A DNA stretch of 64,000 nt from Leucobacter komagatae. GTDB taxonomy: Bacteria > Actinomycetota > Actinomycetes > Actinomycetales > Microbacteriaceae. The notes beneath the pieces are model-generated. The model had not been told where the DNA came from. It was given only the letters and a program-made list of their open reading frames with translations, and made no database searches. This document shows positions 56,689 to 64,000 of the stretch, piece by piece. Within the stretch, counting starts at the first letter, position 1. Each line of letters starts with the position of its first letter. Location: contig NZ_VFON01000002.1 of the NCBI RefSeq assembly GCF_006716085.1, positions 186,001 through 250,000 of the forward strand. Reading direction: 5' to 3'. The position numbers and the translations under genes are program-made.

Positions 56689-57152
56689 GCGCTCTCGACG
56701 GACTGTATCAAGAGGTTATTCTCGACCATTCGCGGCGTCCCATCGGTAAGGGCGAGCTCGCCGCCGAGGAGGGGTCGCTGACGGCCACCCATCACGAGTT
56801 CAATCCGAGCTGCGGCGATGAGATCGATCTGGCGATCGCGGTGGATCCTGACAGCGGCGAGATTACGTCGCTCGCGTGGGAGGGCCAGGGGTGCTCAATC
56901 TCGATGGCCTCGGCGTCGATCCTGTCGCAGATCGTTCGCGACGAGACGCTCGACACCGAGACCGCGCGCGAGCGGATCGCGGCGTTCCGCGAGATGATCC
57001 ACGGCAAGACCGAGGGCGAACCCGATGAGGAGCTGCTCGGCGACGCGGTCGCGCTGCAGGGCGTCTCGAAGTTTGTGATGCGCGTGAAGTGCGCGATGCT
57101 CGCGTGGGTCGCCCTTGAGGCCGACCTCGTGCAGGTCGACGCAAAGAAGTAG
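56685..57152 (+). CDS. sufU: Fe-S assembly sulfur-transfer protein SufU
   Basis: 155 residues. Zinc ligands Cys43, Asp45, Cys70 and Cys136 are in NPSCGDE, GQGCSIS and VKCAML, with the insertion typical of SufU rather than IscU. It receives persulfide sulfur from SufS. GTG 56685 overlaps the sufS stop (GTGA). Confidence 0.95.
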   Translation: MSALDGLYQEVILDHSRRPIGKGELAAEEGSLTATHHEFNPSCGDEIDLAIAVDPDSGEITSLAWEGQGCSISMASASILSQIVRDETLDTETARERIAAFREMIHGKTEGEPDEELLGDAVALQGVSKFVMRVKCAMLAWVALEADLVQVDAKK

Positions 57153-57262
57153 CGGCTGCGGCGCGGCTCCCGCGCGGTCCACAATAAGGATCTCCGGGGG
57201 CCAACCGCTCCTCCCCTGTGGATAGGGGCACCGGCGTGGCCGCTGGGGCTGAGGATTGGCCC

Positions 57263-58444
57263 ATGCACCGATCCCAAGCGACCCCAGTCCCGTTCTCCTC
57301 CCACAACCGCGGCCCTGCGCTGCGCGCGCTCCCGCTGCCTCACGAGCCGGCCGGCCAGGCGACCTCGGAGCCGCCCGCCGCCCCTGATCCCGTCGAGCTC
57401 ATCCGCTGTGACACAACCGCCGATTTCCTCGCCGCGCTCCCCCGACTCGTCGGGTTCACCGCGCCAGACAGTCTCTTCGTCGTGCTGTTTTCAGGCGCTC
57501 GCGCGCACGGCGCGCTGCGCATCGACCTGCCCGATAGCGACGAGGCTGCGGCGCCACTCGACGAGTACGTCACCGAGCTCGTCTCGTACCTGCAGCACAC
57601 GATGGGACGGACGCTCGCAGGCTCCCCCGCGGTCGTCATCGCGAGCTCGCTCAGCTTCGCCGACGCGGGCGGGTTCCCGTGGCGACAGCTCGCACTGAAG
57701 CTCGATCAACGGTTCGCCGCGGAGGGCGTGACGCCCCGCGAACTGTGCTGCGTCGCGCCCGACGGCTGGGCGAGCCTGTACGACACCGCAGCACCCGTGG
57801 GCGGGTACCCGATCAGCATGATCGAGCGCAGCGCGGCCGCTACAAGCGAACGGTTCCCAACCCTCACCGAGCTCGGGAAGTTCAGGCGCGTGCCGAGGGC
57901 AGAGCGCGCGGCCGTCGAGCGCGCGATCACCGCCGAGCAGAGCAAGCGGGATCACCCGAGTTCTCGTGCCCGAGAGCACGTCGACGCGAGCGTCACCGGT
58001 TCACGGGAGCGCAGGTTCGAGCTCGGGCGAAAACGTCTTGAGGCGCTCTTCACGGCTGCCGAGTTGAGTCACGTGGAGGCCGCGGGGCTCGTGTGCGAGC
58101 TGTCGACGGACGTGGGCTGGGCGTGCGTTTTTGACGAGCTAAGCGCTGCCGCAGCCGCGGTTCACGCAGGGAACGCCGAGGCGGCAGAGTACCGGCCTGC
58201 CATTGCCCGGCTCGTCGCGGCGTCAGAGCGGCTCGCTTTCCTCGCGCCGCTCACTCCGCCGGGCAACCGGCCGGCGGTGATCGCGCTCTCGGCGCTCGCG
58301 TGGTGGCTGCGCGGTTTCGAGTCCGTCGCCCGGAGGCACATTGACGAGGCGTTGCGACTTGCGCCCAGCCACTCTGTGGCGTCGCTCGCCCGCGAGGTCA
58401 TTGATGGTGGGAGCTTCCCAATGACGATGCGTGGAAACCGGTGA
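57263..58444 (+). CDS. DUF4192 family protein
   Basis: 393 residues, soluble. ELIRCDTTADFLAALPRLVGFTAPDSLFVVLFSG matches the start of the actinobacterial DUF4192 family; LSALAWWLRGFESVARRHIDEALRLAPSHSVASLA matches its end. No function is known and no catalytic motif is clear. ATG 57263 follows GAGGA; the frame opens at GTG 57218, a possible alternative start. Confidence 0.8.
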   Translation: MHRSQATPVPFSSHNRGPALRALPLPHEPAGQATSEPPAAPDPVELIRCDTTADFLAALPRLVGFTAPDSLFVVLFSGARAHGALRIDLPDSDEAAAPLDEYVTELVSYLQHTMGRTLAGSPAVVIASSLSFADAGGFPWRQLALKLDQRFAAEGVTPRELCCVAPDGWASLYDTAAPVGGYPISMIERSAAATSERFPTLTELGKFRRVPRAERAAVERAITAEQSKRDHPSSRAREHVDASVTGSRERRFELGRKRLEALFTAAELSHVEAAGLVCELSTDVGWACVFDELSAAAAAVHAGNAEAAEYRPAIARLVAASERLAFLAPLTPPGNRPAVIALSALAWWLRGFESVARRHIDEALRLAPSHSVASLAREVIDGGSFPMTMRGNR

Positions 58445-58528
58445 CCGGGTTTTGTTGGGGTGCGCCACCGTGTTCGACTTCGCTCCGGTGGCCCACTAGA
58501 TTCGGGTCACACCGACCGAGAGGCTCCC

Positions 58529-60577
58529 ATGTCAACGACGACGTACCCACATCTCTTCACCCCGCTCTCGCTGCCCGGCACAGGCGTGACGCTGCCGAAC
58601 CGCGCGATCATGGGGTCAATGCATCTCGGGCTAGAGGAGCTTCCGGGCGGGTTCGAACGGCTTGCCGCCTTCTACCGAGAGCGGGCCGAGGGAGGTGCCG
58701 CGCTCATCGTGACCGGCGGCATCTCGCCGAACGCGGAGGGCCGCCTCACTGACGGCGGCGCGACGATGTCGACCGCGGCAGACGCCGAGCCGCACCGGCT
58801 CATCACGGACGCGGTGCACGGCGCCGGGGGCCGCATCGCTCTGCAGTTGCTGCACGCCGGCAGATACGGGGCGCAGACCGCGTTGGTCGCGCCGAGCCCG
58901 CTCCGCGCGCCCATCTCACCGCTCACCCCTCGCGAGCTCTCCGACGCCGACATCGAGCGCACCATCGAAGACTTCGCGCGGGCAGCCGAGCTGGCCAAGT
59001 CCGTGGGGTACGACGGCGTCGAGATCATGGGCTCCGAGGGCTACCTCATCAACGAGTTCATCGCGCGCGAAACGAACCAGCGAACCGACCGCTGGGGCGG
59101 CGACCTCGAGGGCAGGCTGCGCCTCCCTACAGAGATCGTTCGCCGGGTCCGCGCCGCCGTCGGCCCTGAGTTCATCATCATTTACAGGCTCTCGATGCTC
59201 GACCTCGTACCCGGGGGCTCGTCGCTCGCCGAGGTCATCGAACTCGCAGGGCGCGTGGAGACCGCGGGCGCAACCGTCATCAACACGGGCATCGGGTGGC
59301 ACGAGGCCCGGATCCCGACGATTGCCGCCTCCGTTCCGCGCGGCGCGTTCTCTTGGGTCACTCGCGAGCTGCGCGGCAGTGTCTCGCTCCCGCTCATCGC
59401 CACCAACCGGATCAATACGCCGGAGACCGCGGAGCACGTGCTCGCCTCGGGGGATGCCGACCTCGTCTCCATGGCTCGGCCGTTCCTCGCGGACCCCGAG
59501 TTCATCGTGAAGTCAGCGGCGGGTACCCCCGAGCGCATCAATACGTGCATCGCCTGCAACCAGGCCTGCCTCGACCACACGTTCTCTGGCAAGCTGACGT
59601 CGTGTCTTGTGAACCCGCGGGCCGGTCACGAAACCGAGCTCGTCATCACCCCGACCGATCGGCCCAAGCGGCTCGCAGTTGTTGGGGCGGGCCCCGCCGG
59701 CCTCGCGTTCGCCGTCACGGCCGCTGAGCGCGGTCATTCCGTCTCCCTCTATGACACCGCCGATGAGATCGGCGGCCAGCTCAACGTGGCAATGCGCGTG
59801 CCGGGCAAGAGCGAGTTCCGCGAGACCATCCGTTACTTCCGCGTCAGGCTTGGTGAGACGGGCGTCGACCTCCGGCTCGGCACGGAGGCAACGGCGACCG
59901 CCCTCGCAGCCGAAGGTTTCGACGAGGTGATCGTCGCTGCGGGGGTCACGCCGCGTACCCCAGACATCCCTGGGATTGATCATCCGTCGGTTGTTGGTTA
60001 CCTCGACGTGCTGCGCGACGGTGCGCAGGTCGGAAGAAAGGTGGCTGTGATCGGAGCGGGCGGCATCGGGTTCGACACCGCCGAGTTCTTGACCGAGCCG
60101 GCAGATTCCCCGGGCCTGCACGGCGAGCCCGCAACGACCGGCGAGTTTCTGCACCACTGGGGCGTTGACGCGGCCTACGAGCACCCGGGCGGCCTCACGC
60201 AGCCTGCTCCGCTCGAGCCCGCTCGCGAACTCGTCATGCTGCAGCGAAAGGCGGGCAAGCTTGGTAAGGGGCTCGGTAAGACGACCGGGTGGATCCACCG
60301 AACCGAGCTCGCCCGTCGGGGCGTGCAGATGGTTGCCGGTGTCGAGTACGAGCGAATTGACGACGCGGGCTTGCACATCTCGGTCGACGGCGAGCGACAG
60401 GTACTCGACGTCGACTCGATCGTGGTGTGCGCCGGTCAGGAGTCGCGCAGGTCGCTCGCTGACGAGCTGAGCGCAATCGGCGTGACCGCTCGCCTCATTG
60501 GGGGCGCCGACGTGGCTGGCGAGCTCGACGCAAAGCGCGCAATCAATCAGGGAACGCGGCTGGCAGCGGAGGTTTAG
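58529..60577 (+). CDS. NADPH 2,4-dienoyl-CoA reductase-like flavoprotein (FadH type)
   Basis: 682 residues. An old-yellow-enzyme barrel (about 1-330) with NEFIARETNQRTDRWGGDLEGR and LLHAGRYG is followed by a [4Fe-4S] site with Cys340, Cys343, Cys347 and Cys359 (C-X2-C-X3-C-X11-C, as in FadH). Next come the FAD site VVGAGPAGLAFA and the NAD(P) site VIGAGGIGFDTAEF. FadH reduces dienoyl-CoA in unsaturated fatty acid oxidation. Related enzymes act on other enoates, so no symbol is given. ATG 58529 follows GAGAGG. Its stop interlocks with that of the convergent membrane-protein gene. Confidence 0.88.
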   Translation: MSTTTYPHLFTPLSLPGTGVTLPNRAIMGSMHLGLEELPGGFERLAAFYRERAEGGAALIVTGGISPNAEGRLTDGGATMSTAADAEPHRLITDAVHGAGGRIALQLLHAGRYGAQTALVAPSPLRAPISPLTPRELSDADIERTIEDFARAAELAKSVGYDGVEIMGSEGYLINEFIARETNQRTDRWGGDLEGRLRLPTEIVRRVRAAVGPEFIIIYRLSMLDLVPGGSSLAEVIELAGRVETAGATVINTGIGWHEARIPTIAASVPRGAFSWVTRELRGSVSLPLIATNRINTPETAEHVLASGDADLVSMARPFLADPEFIVKSAAGTPERINTCIACNQACLDHTFSGKLTSCLVNPRAGHETELVITPTDRPKRLAVVGAGPAGLAFAVTAAERGHSVSLYDTADEIGGQLNVAMRVPGKSEFRETIRYFRVRLGETGVDLRLGTEATATALAAEGFDEVIVAAGVTPRTPDIPGIDHPSVVGYLDVLRDGAQVGRKVAVIGAGGIGFDTAEFLTEPADSPGLHGEPATTGEFLHHWGVDAAYEHPGGLTQPAPLEPARELVMLQRKAGKLGKGLGKTTGWIHRTELARRGVQMVAGVEYERIDDAGLHISVDGERQVLDVDSIVVCAGQESRRSLADELSAIGVTARLIGGADVAGELDAKRAINQGTRLAAEV

Positions 60578-61278
60578 ACTCCCGCGGCCTCCGGGGCTGC
60601 GGCTTCGGGTGCCGCGGCGCTCGGGGCCGTTGGCGCGGGGGCAGACTTGGCGGCGGACGGCTCTTCTGGGGCCTTGACCGCGAACAGCGGCAAGAACACC
60701 TGGCAGAGCGGCCCGATGAACACCGCGAACGCGAGCGTGCCGACGCCGACGGTGCCGCCGAGTAGCCACCCGACAACAACCACAAAGACCTCGAGTGCGG
60801 TGCGCACCACCCAGATCGGGAGGCGAGTAACTTCGTGCAGGCCGATCATCAGCCCGTCGCGCGGCCCCGAACCGAAGCCAGCGCCGATGTATATCCCGCT
60901 CGCGATGCCGACGAGCAGCACGCCGAGCAGCATCACCGCGATGCGGACCCAGAAGATCTCGGGCGAGGGAAACAGGGCCAACCCGACGTCGGCGAACACC
61001 CCGATCAGGATCGCGTTGGCGACCGTACCGAAGCCGACGCGCTGACGCAGCGGGATCCAGCACAGCAGCACGATGCCACTCATGATGATGGTGATCGTGC
61101 CGAAACTCAGCGGCAGGTGGTGGCTGAGCCCCTGGGTCAGCACGTCCCAGGACGCGGCGCCCAGGTTCGACTTCAGGATGAGCGAGACCCCGATGCCGAA
61201 GAGCGCAAGACCACCCGCGAGCTGCAGAATTCTGCGCGGCAGTCGGTCGAGCGATTTCAGAGGGCGCGGTTTACTCAC
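60574..61278 (-). CDS. YczE/YitT-like integral membrane protein
   Basis: 234 residues with five helices (about 17-35, 45-65, 75-95, 110-130 and 155-180). GIGVSLILKSNLGAASWDVLTQGLS and GSGPRDGLMIGL resemble YczE-family proteins of unknown function. The tail after helix 5 is Ala/Pro-rich. GTG 61278 has TACACT six bases upstream, which settles the start; the longer frame lacks a site. Confidence 0.7.
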   Translation of the reverse strand: MSKPRPLKSLDRLPRRILQLAGGLALFGIGVSLILKSNLGAASWDVLTQGLSHHLPLSFGTITIIMSGIVLLCWIPLRQRVGFGTVANAILIGVFADVGLALFPSPEIFWVRIAVMLLGVLLVGIASGIYIGAGFGSGPRDGLMIGLHEVTRLPIWVVRTALEVFVVVVGWLLGGTVGVGTLAFAVFIGPLCQVFLPLFAVKAPEEPSAAKSAPAPTAPSAAAPEAAAPEAAGV

Positions 61279-61284
61279 CAAGCT

Positions 61285-61290
61285 AGTGTA
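61285..61290 (-). promoter_or_regulatory. -10 box, leaderless YczE-like gene
   Basis: TACACT six bases before GTG 61278 on the minus strand; the same hexamer and spacing as the CGNR gene. Confidence 0.4.
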
Positions 61291-61330
61291 GTCCCCGCGC
61301 GGAGCTCCGACACCGGTTGCGCGGACTCCG

Positions 61331-62731
61331 CTACACGAACGTCGCGCCAGGGCCCGCGAGCACGCCGATCCCTCGCAGCACAGTCTCGGCGACAACTGCG
61401 CTCGACGTTGGGTTGGCCTCGGAAACCGCGTTCGTCATCACGAACCTGTACTCCCCCGCGGCACCCGCCGCAGCGATCTCGTGAGTGGTTCGCTCGGCCT
61501 GCGGATCCGCGACCAACCGCACCAGCGTCTCACGCCAAAGCCCCGTCGCGTGGGCGAGCGCGCACGCGACGTTCAGCGACCCCGGGTACAGCTCAACGGC
61601 TTCCGCAACCGCACCCTCGAACAGGGTGAACGGCTCTGTTGCGGTCTCAAGCCGCCGTACTTGCTCGGCGCTCATCCAGGGCTGCACGAGCGAGGCCGCA
61701 CCCTTCGTTGAGGTGAGGCTCGCGCTCGTGATCCCGCCTTCGATGCCGCCGGGCCGCGCCGCCGCGGCGAGCAGGTCGAGCCCGCCGATCGCGCCCGTCG
61801 CGAGCCGGAGTACACCGGGACCACTCGTGAGGGCCCGGCGGCTCTCCGTGTTCGCGAGCGCGCCGATCGAGACGATGAGCAGATCTCGCCCGGCCGAGAC
61901 CACCTGAGCGCCGATGCTCTGCGCTGCACTGATCCCCGCGCACTCGACGACGAGGTCACTCTCGCGGATCGCCGCGTCGAGATCATCACCGAAGTCCGTG
62001 ATGCCCGCGGAGAGCTCCCCGACTGCCTCTGTGAGCGCGTCTGCTCTCCTCGTGACAACGCCCGCAAGTTCTGCGCCGGGCACGTTCCCGGCTGCGAGCT
62101 CCTCGATAACGCGGGCACCGATCGCACCGCTGCCGACGACGGCGACCCGCAGCGCGTCCCGCGACACCGGGGCTCCAAGCTCGATCGAACGCAGCGCAGT
62201 GAGGATTTCCGCTTCAAGGTCGGTCGTTCCGGCGCCTCGCTCGGCCCACTGCCAGATGCCCGCAAACACCGCCGCGGATCGCGCCGCGGCGACAATCTGC
62301 GCGGCAAGTGAGGCCTTCCCTGGGCTGCGCGCGCCTGCGGCGAGCGCGACCGCCAGCGATGCCTGGCGCAGCGCCCGGCCCGTTCCGAGCTCCTCGCGCA
62401 CGCCCATTGCGTCGGCGTTCGCGATTGCCAATGCGAGGGTGTGAGGGGGCGCGGCACCGACTCTGCCAGCCAGGGCTTTGGCTGAGCCAACGCCTTCCCC
62501 GGAGGGTCCCGCCGCCGCGAACTCGGCAAGGTGCTCGTCAAGCGCGTACCAAATGGTCGCCGCCTTGCCGTCAAAGTAGTTGAAGAACGAGGATCGGCTC
62601 ACGCCCGCCCGTGTCGTAATGTCTGCGACCGTGGTGGTGTCGTATCCCTGCTCGAGAAACAACTCGCTCGCGGCGTCAGCCAGCGTCTCCCGTGACGATG
62701 CAGGGGGCCGTCCACGCGATACCGATGCCAT
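61331..62731 (-). CDS. TetR-family regulator fused to an L-aspartate dehydrogenase domain
   Basis: 466 codons in one frame. Residues 1-190 form a complete TetR protein: LADAASELFLEQGYDTTTVADITTRAGVSRSSFFNYFDGKAA holds the HTH (about 35-56), followed by a helical ligand domain. From about 194 a Rossmann domain begins (RVAVVGSGAIGARVIEELAAG, GxGxxG at 200-205). IGGLDLLAAAARPGGIEGGITSASLTSTKGA, LYPGSLNVACALAHATG, THEIAAAG and the closing NPTSS motif are those of NadX-type aspartate dehydrogenase, which makes iminoaspartate and NAD(P)H. No stop or frame shift lies between the halves. ATG 62731 has TATGGT six bases upstream. Either half could have lost activity; a regulator sensing aspartate or NAD(P) is a guess. 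Confidence 0.85.
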   Translation of the reverse strand: MASVSRGRPPASSRETLADAASELFLEQGYDTTTVADITTRAGVSRSSFFNYFDGKAATIWYALDEHLAEFAAAGPSGEGVGSAKALAGRVGAAPPHTLALAIANADAMGVREELGTGRALRQASLAVALAAGARSPGKASLAAQIVAAARSAAVFAGIWQWAERGAGTTDLEAEILTALRSIELGAPVSRDALRVAVVGSGAIGARVIEELAAGNVPGAELAGVVTRRADALTEAVGELSAGITDFGDDLDAAIRESDLVVECAGISAAQSIGAQVVSAGRDLLIVSIGALANTESRRALTSGPGVLRLATGAIGGLDLLAAAARPGGIEGGITSASLTSTKGAASLVQPWMSAEQVRRLETATEPFTLFEGAVAEAVELYPGSLNVACALAHATGLWRETLVRLVADPQAERTTHEIAAAGAAGEYRFVMTNAVSEANPTSSAVVAETVLRGIGVLAGPGATFV

Positions 62732-62737
62732 GCCTCA

Positions 62738-62743
62738 ACCATA
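62738..62743 (-). promoter_or_regulatory. -10 box, leaderless TetR-AspDH gene
   Basis: TATGGT six bases before ATG 62731 on the minus strand. Confidence 0.4.
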
Positions 62744-63026
62744 GTCCGCGGCACGGGCTGCCTCCTCTAGGCTCGGCTGGAGCTCCGCCGGTGGCTCCGC
62801 TCGCTGGTGCTTGGCTCGGCACTCCGACACACCGTATGGGATCGGTGGTTCGTATGCAGGTTCTAGGACAAATCGGGCAGACCTTCCACCTTTTGCAGGC
62901 GGAAGTGCCGAAAGGGCGGGGTGGAGGATAGGGTGCAGGCGGGTGGAGGGGGTGGAGGCCGGCGCGAAGCTTGTCGGAGGGCTCCACTAGGCTTGCACAA
63001 GCCAGCGACCACGATCGGAGCCTCGC
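62744..63026. other. Intergenic region with a small hairpin
   Basis: No gene seen. CTTCC-A-CC and GG-C-GGAAG near 62882-62912 can pair. TAGGCT at 62988-62993 may be the -10 box of the YjbR gene, whose start follows a GGAG site about eight bases upstream. The stretch 62920-62965 is G-rich and repetitive. Confidence 0.4.
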
Positions 63027-63419
63027 ATGACCCCCACCACACTGCAGGAGTGGGCCGCGGCACGCGCCGATGAGCTGCCCGGCTCGGCACCGGAGCAGCC
63101 GTTCGGGCCCGACGCGACGGTCTACAAGGTTCGCGGAAAGATGTTCCTGCTGCTCTCCGAGGGGTCGACCGAACCGTTTGTCACGCTCAAGGCGAAGCCC
63201 GCCGACGCGACGACACTGCGCGAAGCGTTCGACGACATCATTCCGGGCTACCACATGAACAAGCGGCACTGGATCTCGCTCCGTGCCGGCGGCGCGCTCG
63301 AAGAAGCCCTCGTCCGTGACCTCGTCACCGAGTCGTATCTCCTCGTCGTCGAGTCGCTTCCGCGCGCGCAGCGCCCGGTCGACCCGTCAACATTCGGGCA
63401 GCCGGCAGCCGAAAGCTAG
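63027..63419 (+). CDS. MmcQ/YjbR-family protein
   Basis: 130 residues. ELPGSAPEQPFGPDATVYKVRGKMFLLLS, then VTLKAKP and PGYHMNKRHWISLRA, match the small YjbR/MmcQ family, whose fold resembles DNA-binding domains but whose role is not known. ATG 63027. Its stop and that of the convergent AraC gene share CTAG. Confidence 0.88.
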   Translation: MTPTTLQEWAAARADELPGSAPEQPFGPDATVYKVRGKMFLLLSEGSTEPFVTLKAKPADATTLREAFDDIIPGYHMNKRHWISLRAGGALEEALVRDLVTESYLLVVESLPRAQRPVDPSTFGQPAAES

Positions 63420-64000
63420 AGCACCTGCTGCTTGGCCGCCCAAGCGCGCGGCGACAGCCCCTCGCGCTGAGCGAATACCCGCGCGAACGAGCTTCCCGTG
63501 TACCCGAGCGTCGCGGCGACCTCGGAGACCGGCTGCTGGCGCCGCAGGAGTTGCTTGCCGACAGTGATTCGCCATTCAGTGAGGTAGTCGTGGGGCGTGA
63601 CTCCGACGAGCGCCCGGAAACGCGCCGCGAACGCACTGCGCGACATCGCCGCCTCGCGGGCGAGCCCCTCGATGGTCCATGCCTCGCCTGGTTCGGCGTG
63701 GACGGCTCCGAGGGCGCGGGCGATCTGCGGGTCTGCGAGGCCACCGATCATCCCACCGTTGATCCCGTGCTCCCCCGGCCGATCGAGCAGGTGGCGCAGC
63801 AGCTTGAGCAGTACGACTTCGAACAGCCGGTCGACGATGTGGCGGTGGCCGCAAGCAACCCCGTCGATCTCGGTCGCGAGCAGGTCAAGTGTCGCATCGA
63901 GCCCGGCGACCTCGTTGATTGGAACGCTCACGACGTCGGGGAGCGCCGCGACGAGCGGATGACTAGCGCCACCGTCGAACGCAAGCGTCGCGCAGGCCAG
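63416..64000 (-). CDS. AraC-family regulator with cupin-like N-terminal domain (5' part beyond the window)
   Basis: At least 194 codons, still open at 64000. Upstream residues LACATLAFDGGASHPLVAALPDVV belong to the cupin-like effector domain and show that the gene begins outside the window, so the GTG at 63931 is not the start. The C-terminal AraC domain has two HTHs: WTIEGLAREAAMSRSAFAARFRALVGVTPHDYLTEWRI and VSEVAATLGYTGSSFARVFAQREGLSPRAW. Effector and targets unknown. Confidence 0.9.
   Translation of the reverse strand: MACATLAFDGGASHPLVAALPDVVSVPINEVAGLDATLDLLATEIDGVACGHRHIVDRLFEVVLLKLLRHLLDRPGEHGINGGMIGGLADPQIARALGAVHAEPGEAWTIEGLAREAAMSRSAFAARFRALVGVTPHDYLTEWRITVGKQLLRRQQPVSEVAATLGYTGSSFARVFAQREGLSPRAWAAKQQVL

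Noticed and set aside
59513..61063. 516-codon open frame on the minus strand
   Set aside because: It lies opposite the FadH-like gene and enters the YczE-like gene in another frame, with Arg-rich composition and no domain.
63416..63931. Taking GTG 63931 as the start of a short AraC protein
   Set aside because: The frame stays open to 64000 and encodes cupin-domain sequence, so the gene continues beyond the window.

Overview
This window is high-GC chromosomal DNA whose protein set and S10/spc ribosomal gene order fit an actinobacterium. It looks like the family Microbacteriaceae, possibly near Leucobacter; that placement is inferred from recalled protein style, not from a search. No rRNA, tRNA, CRISPR array, insertion sequence or phage gene was seen. 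Genes are dense and often overlap by 1-4 bases. At least fifteen start codons sit 6-8 bases after a -10-like box with no Shine-Dalgarno sequence, which suggests frequent leaderless transcription.

Layout. 1-85 is the 5' end of infA. 86-6807 is an accessory block of regulators and small enzymes that separates infA from map: a SoxR-controlled MFS pump, a flavin monooxygenase, a CGNR zinc-finger protein, a tandem GNAT, and a YqeB-like/PaaX pair. 6808-19113 is the minus-strand S10-spc superoperon (rpsJ to rplO, then secY-adk-map), without an S14 gene between rplE and rpsH. 19586-28819 holds trmB, aroQ, a CPBP protein, a PadR/HAAS pair, a UvrA-like ABC ATPase, a TraR/DksA-like protein, a LOG protein and an RNB nuclease. 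28850-32303 is a PadR-ABC-FtsX transporter operon. 32497-42530 holds the isoprenoid genes ispG and dxr with the site-2 protease rip1; between rip1 and dxr lies a glycine-riboswitch operon gcvP-gcvT-gcvH-sdaA. 42599-43573 is an FKBP lipoprotein. 43829-51951 is an oligopeptide ABC transporter with a prolyl oligopeptidase and a GbsR/MarR regulator, bracketed by two 91-bp direct repeats. 52190-63419 holds rsmI, an MFS protein, a TRIC-type channel, sufS-sufU, a DUF4192 protein, a FadH-like reductase, a YczE-like membrane protein, a TetR-aspartate dehydrogenase fusion and a YjbR protein. The window ends inside an AraC-family regulator.

How genes work together. The ribosomal block makes and inserts proteins (ribosome, SecY, Adk, Map). 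The gcv-sdaA operon would turn glycine into one-carbon units and, through serine, into pyruvate when glycine is abundant. The peptide module would import oligopeptides and cleave them after proline. The SoxR, PadR and CGNR units look like small stress or drug-response cassettes. The points most worth following are the TetR-aspartate dehydrogenase fusion, the direct repeats around the peptide module, a palindromic dispersed element present twice, the SoxR box placed in a 19-bp promoter spacer, and the recurring leaderless promoters.
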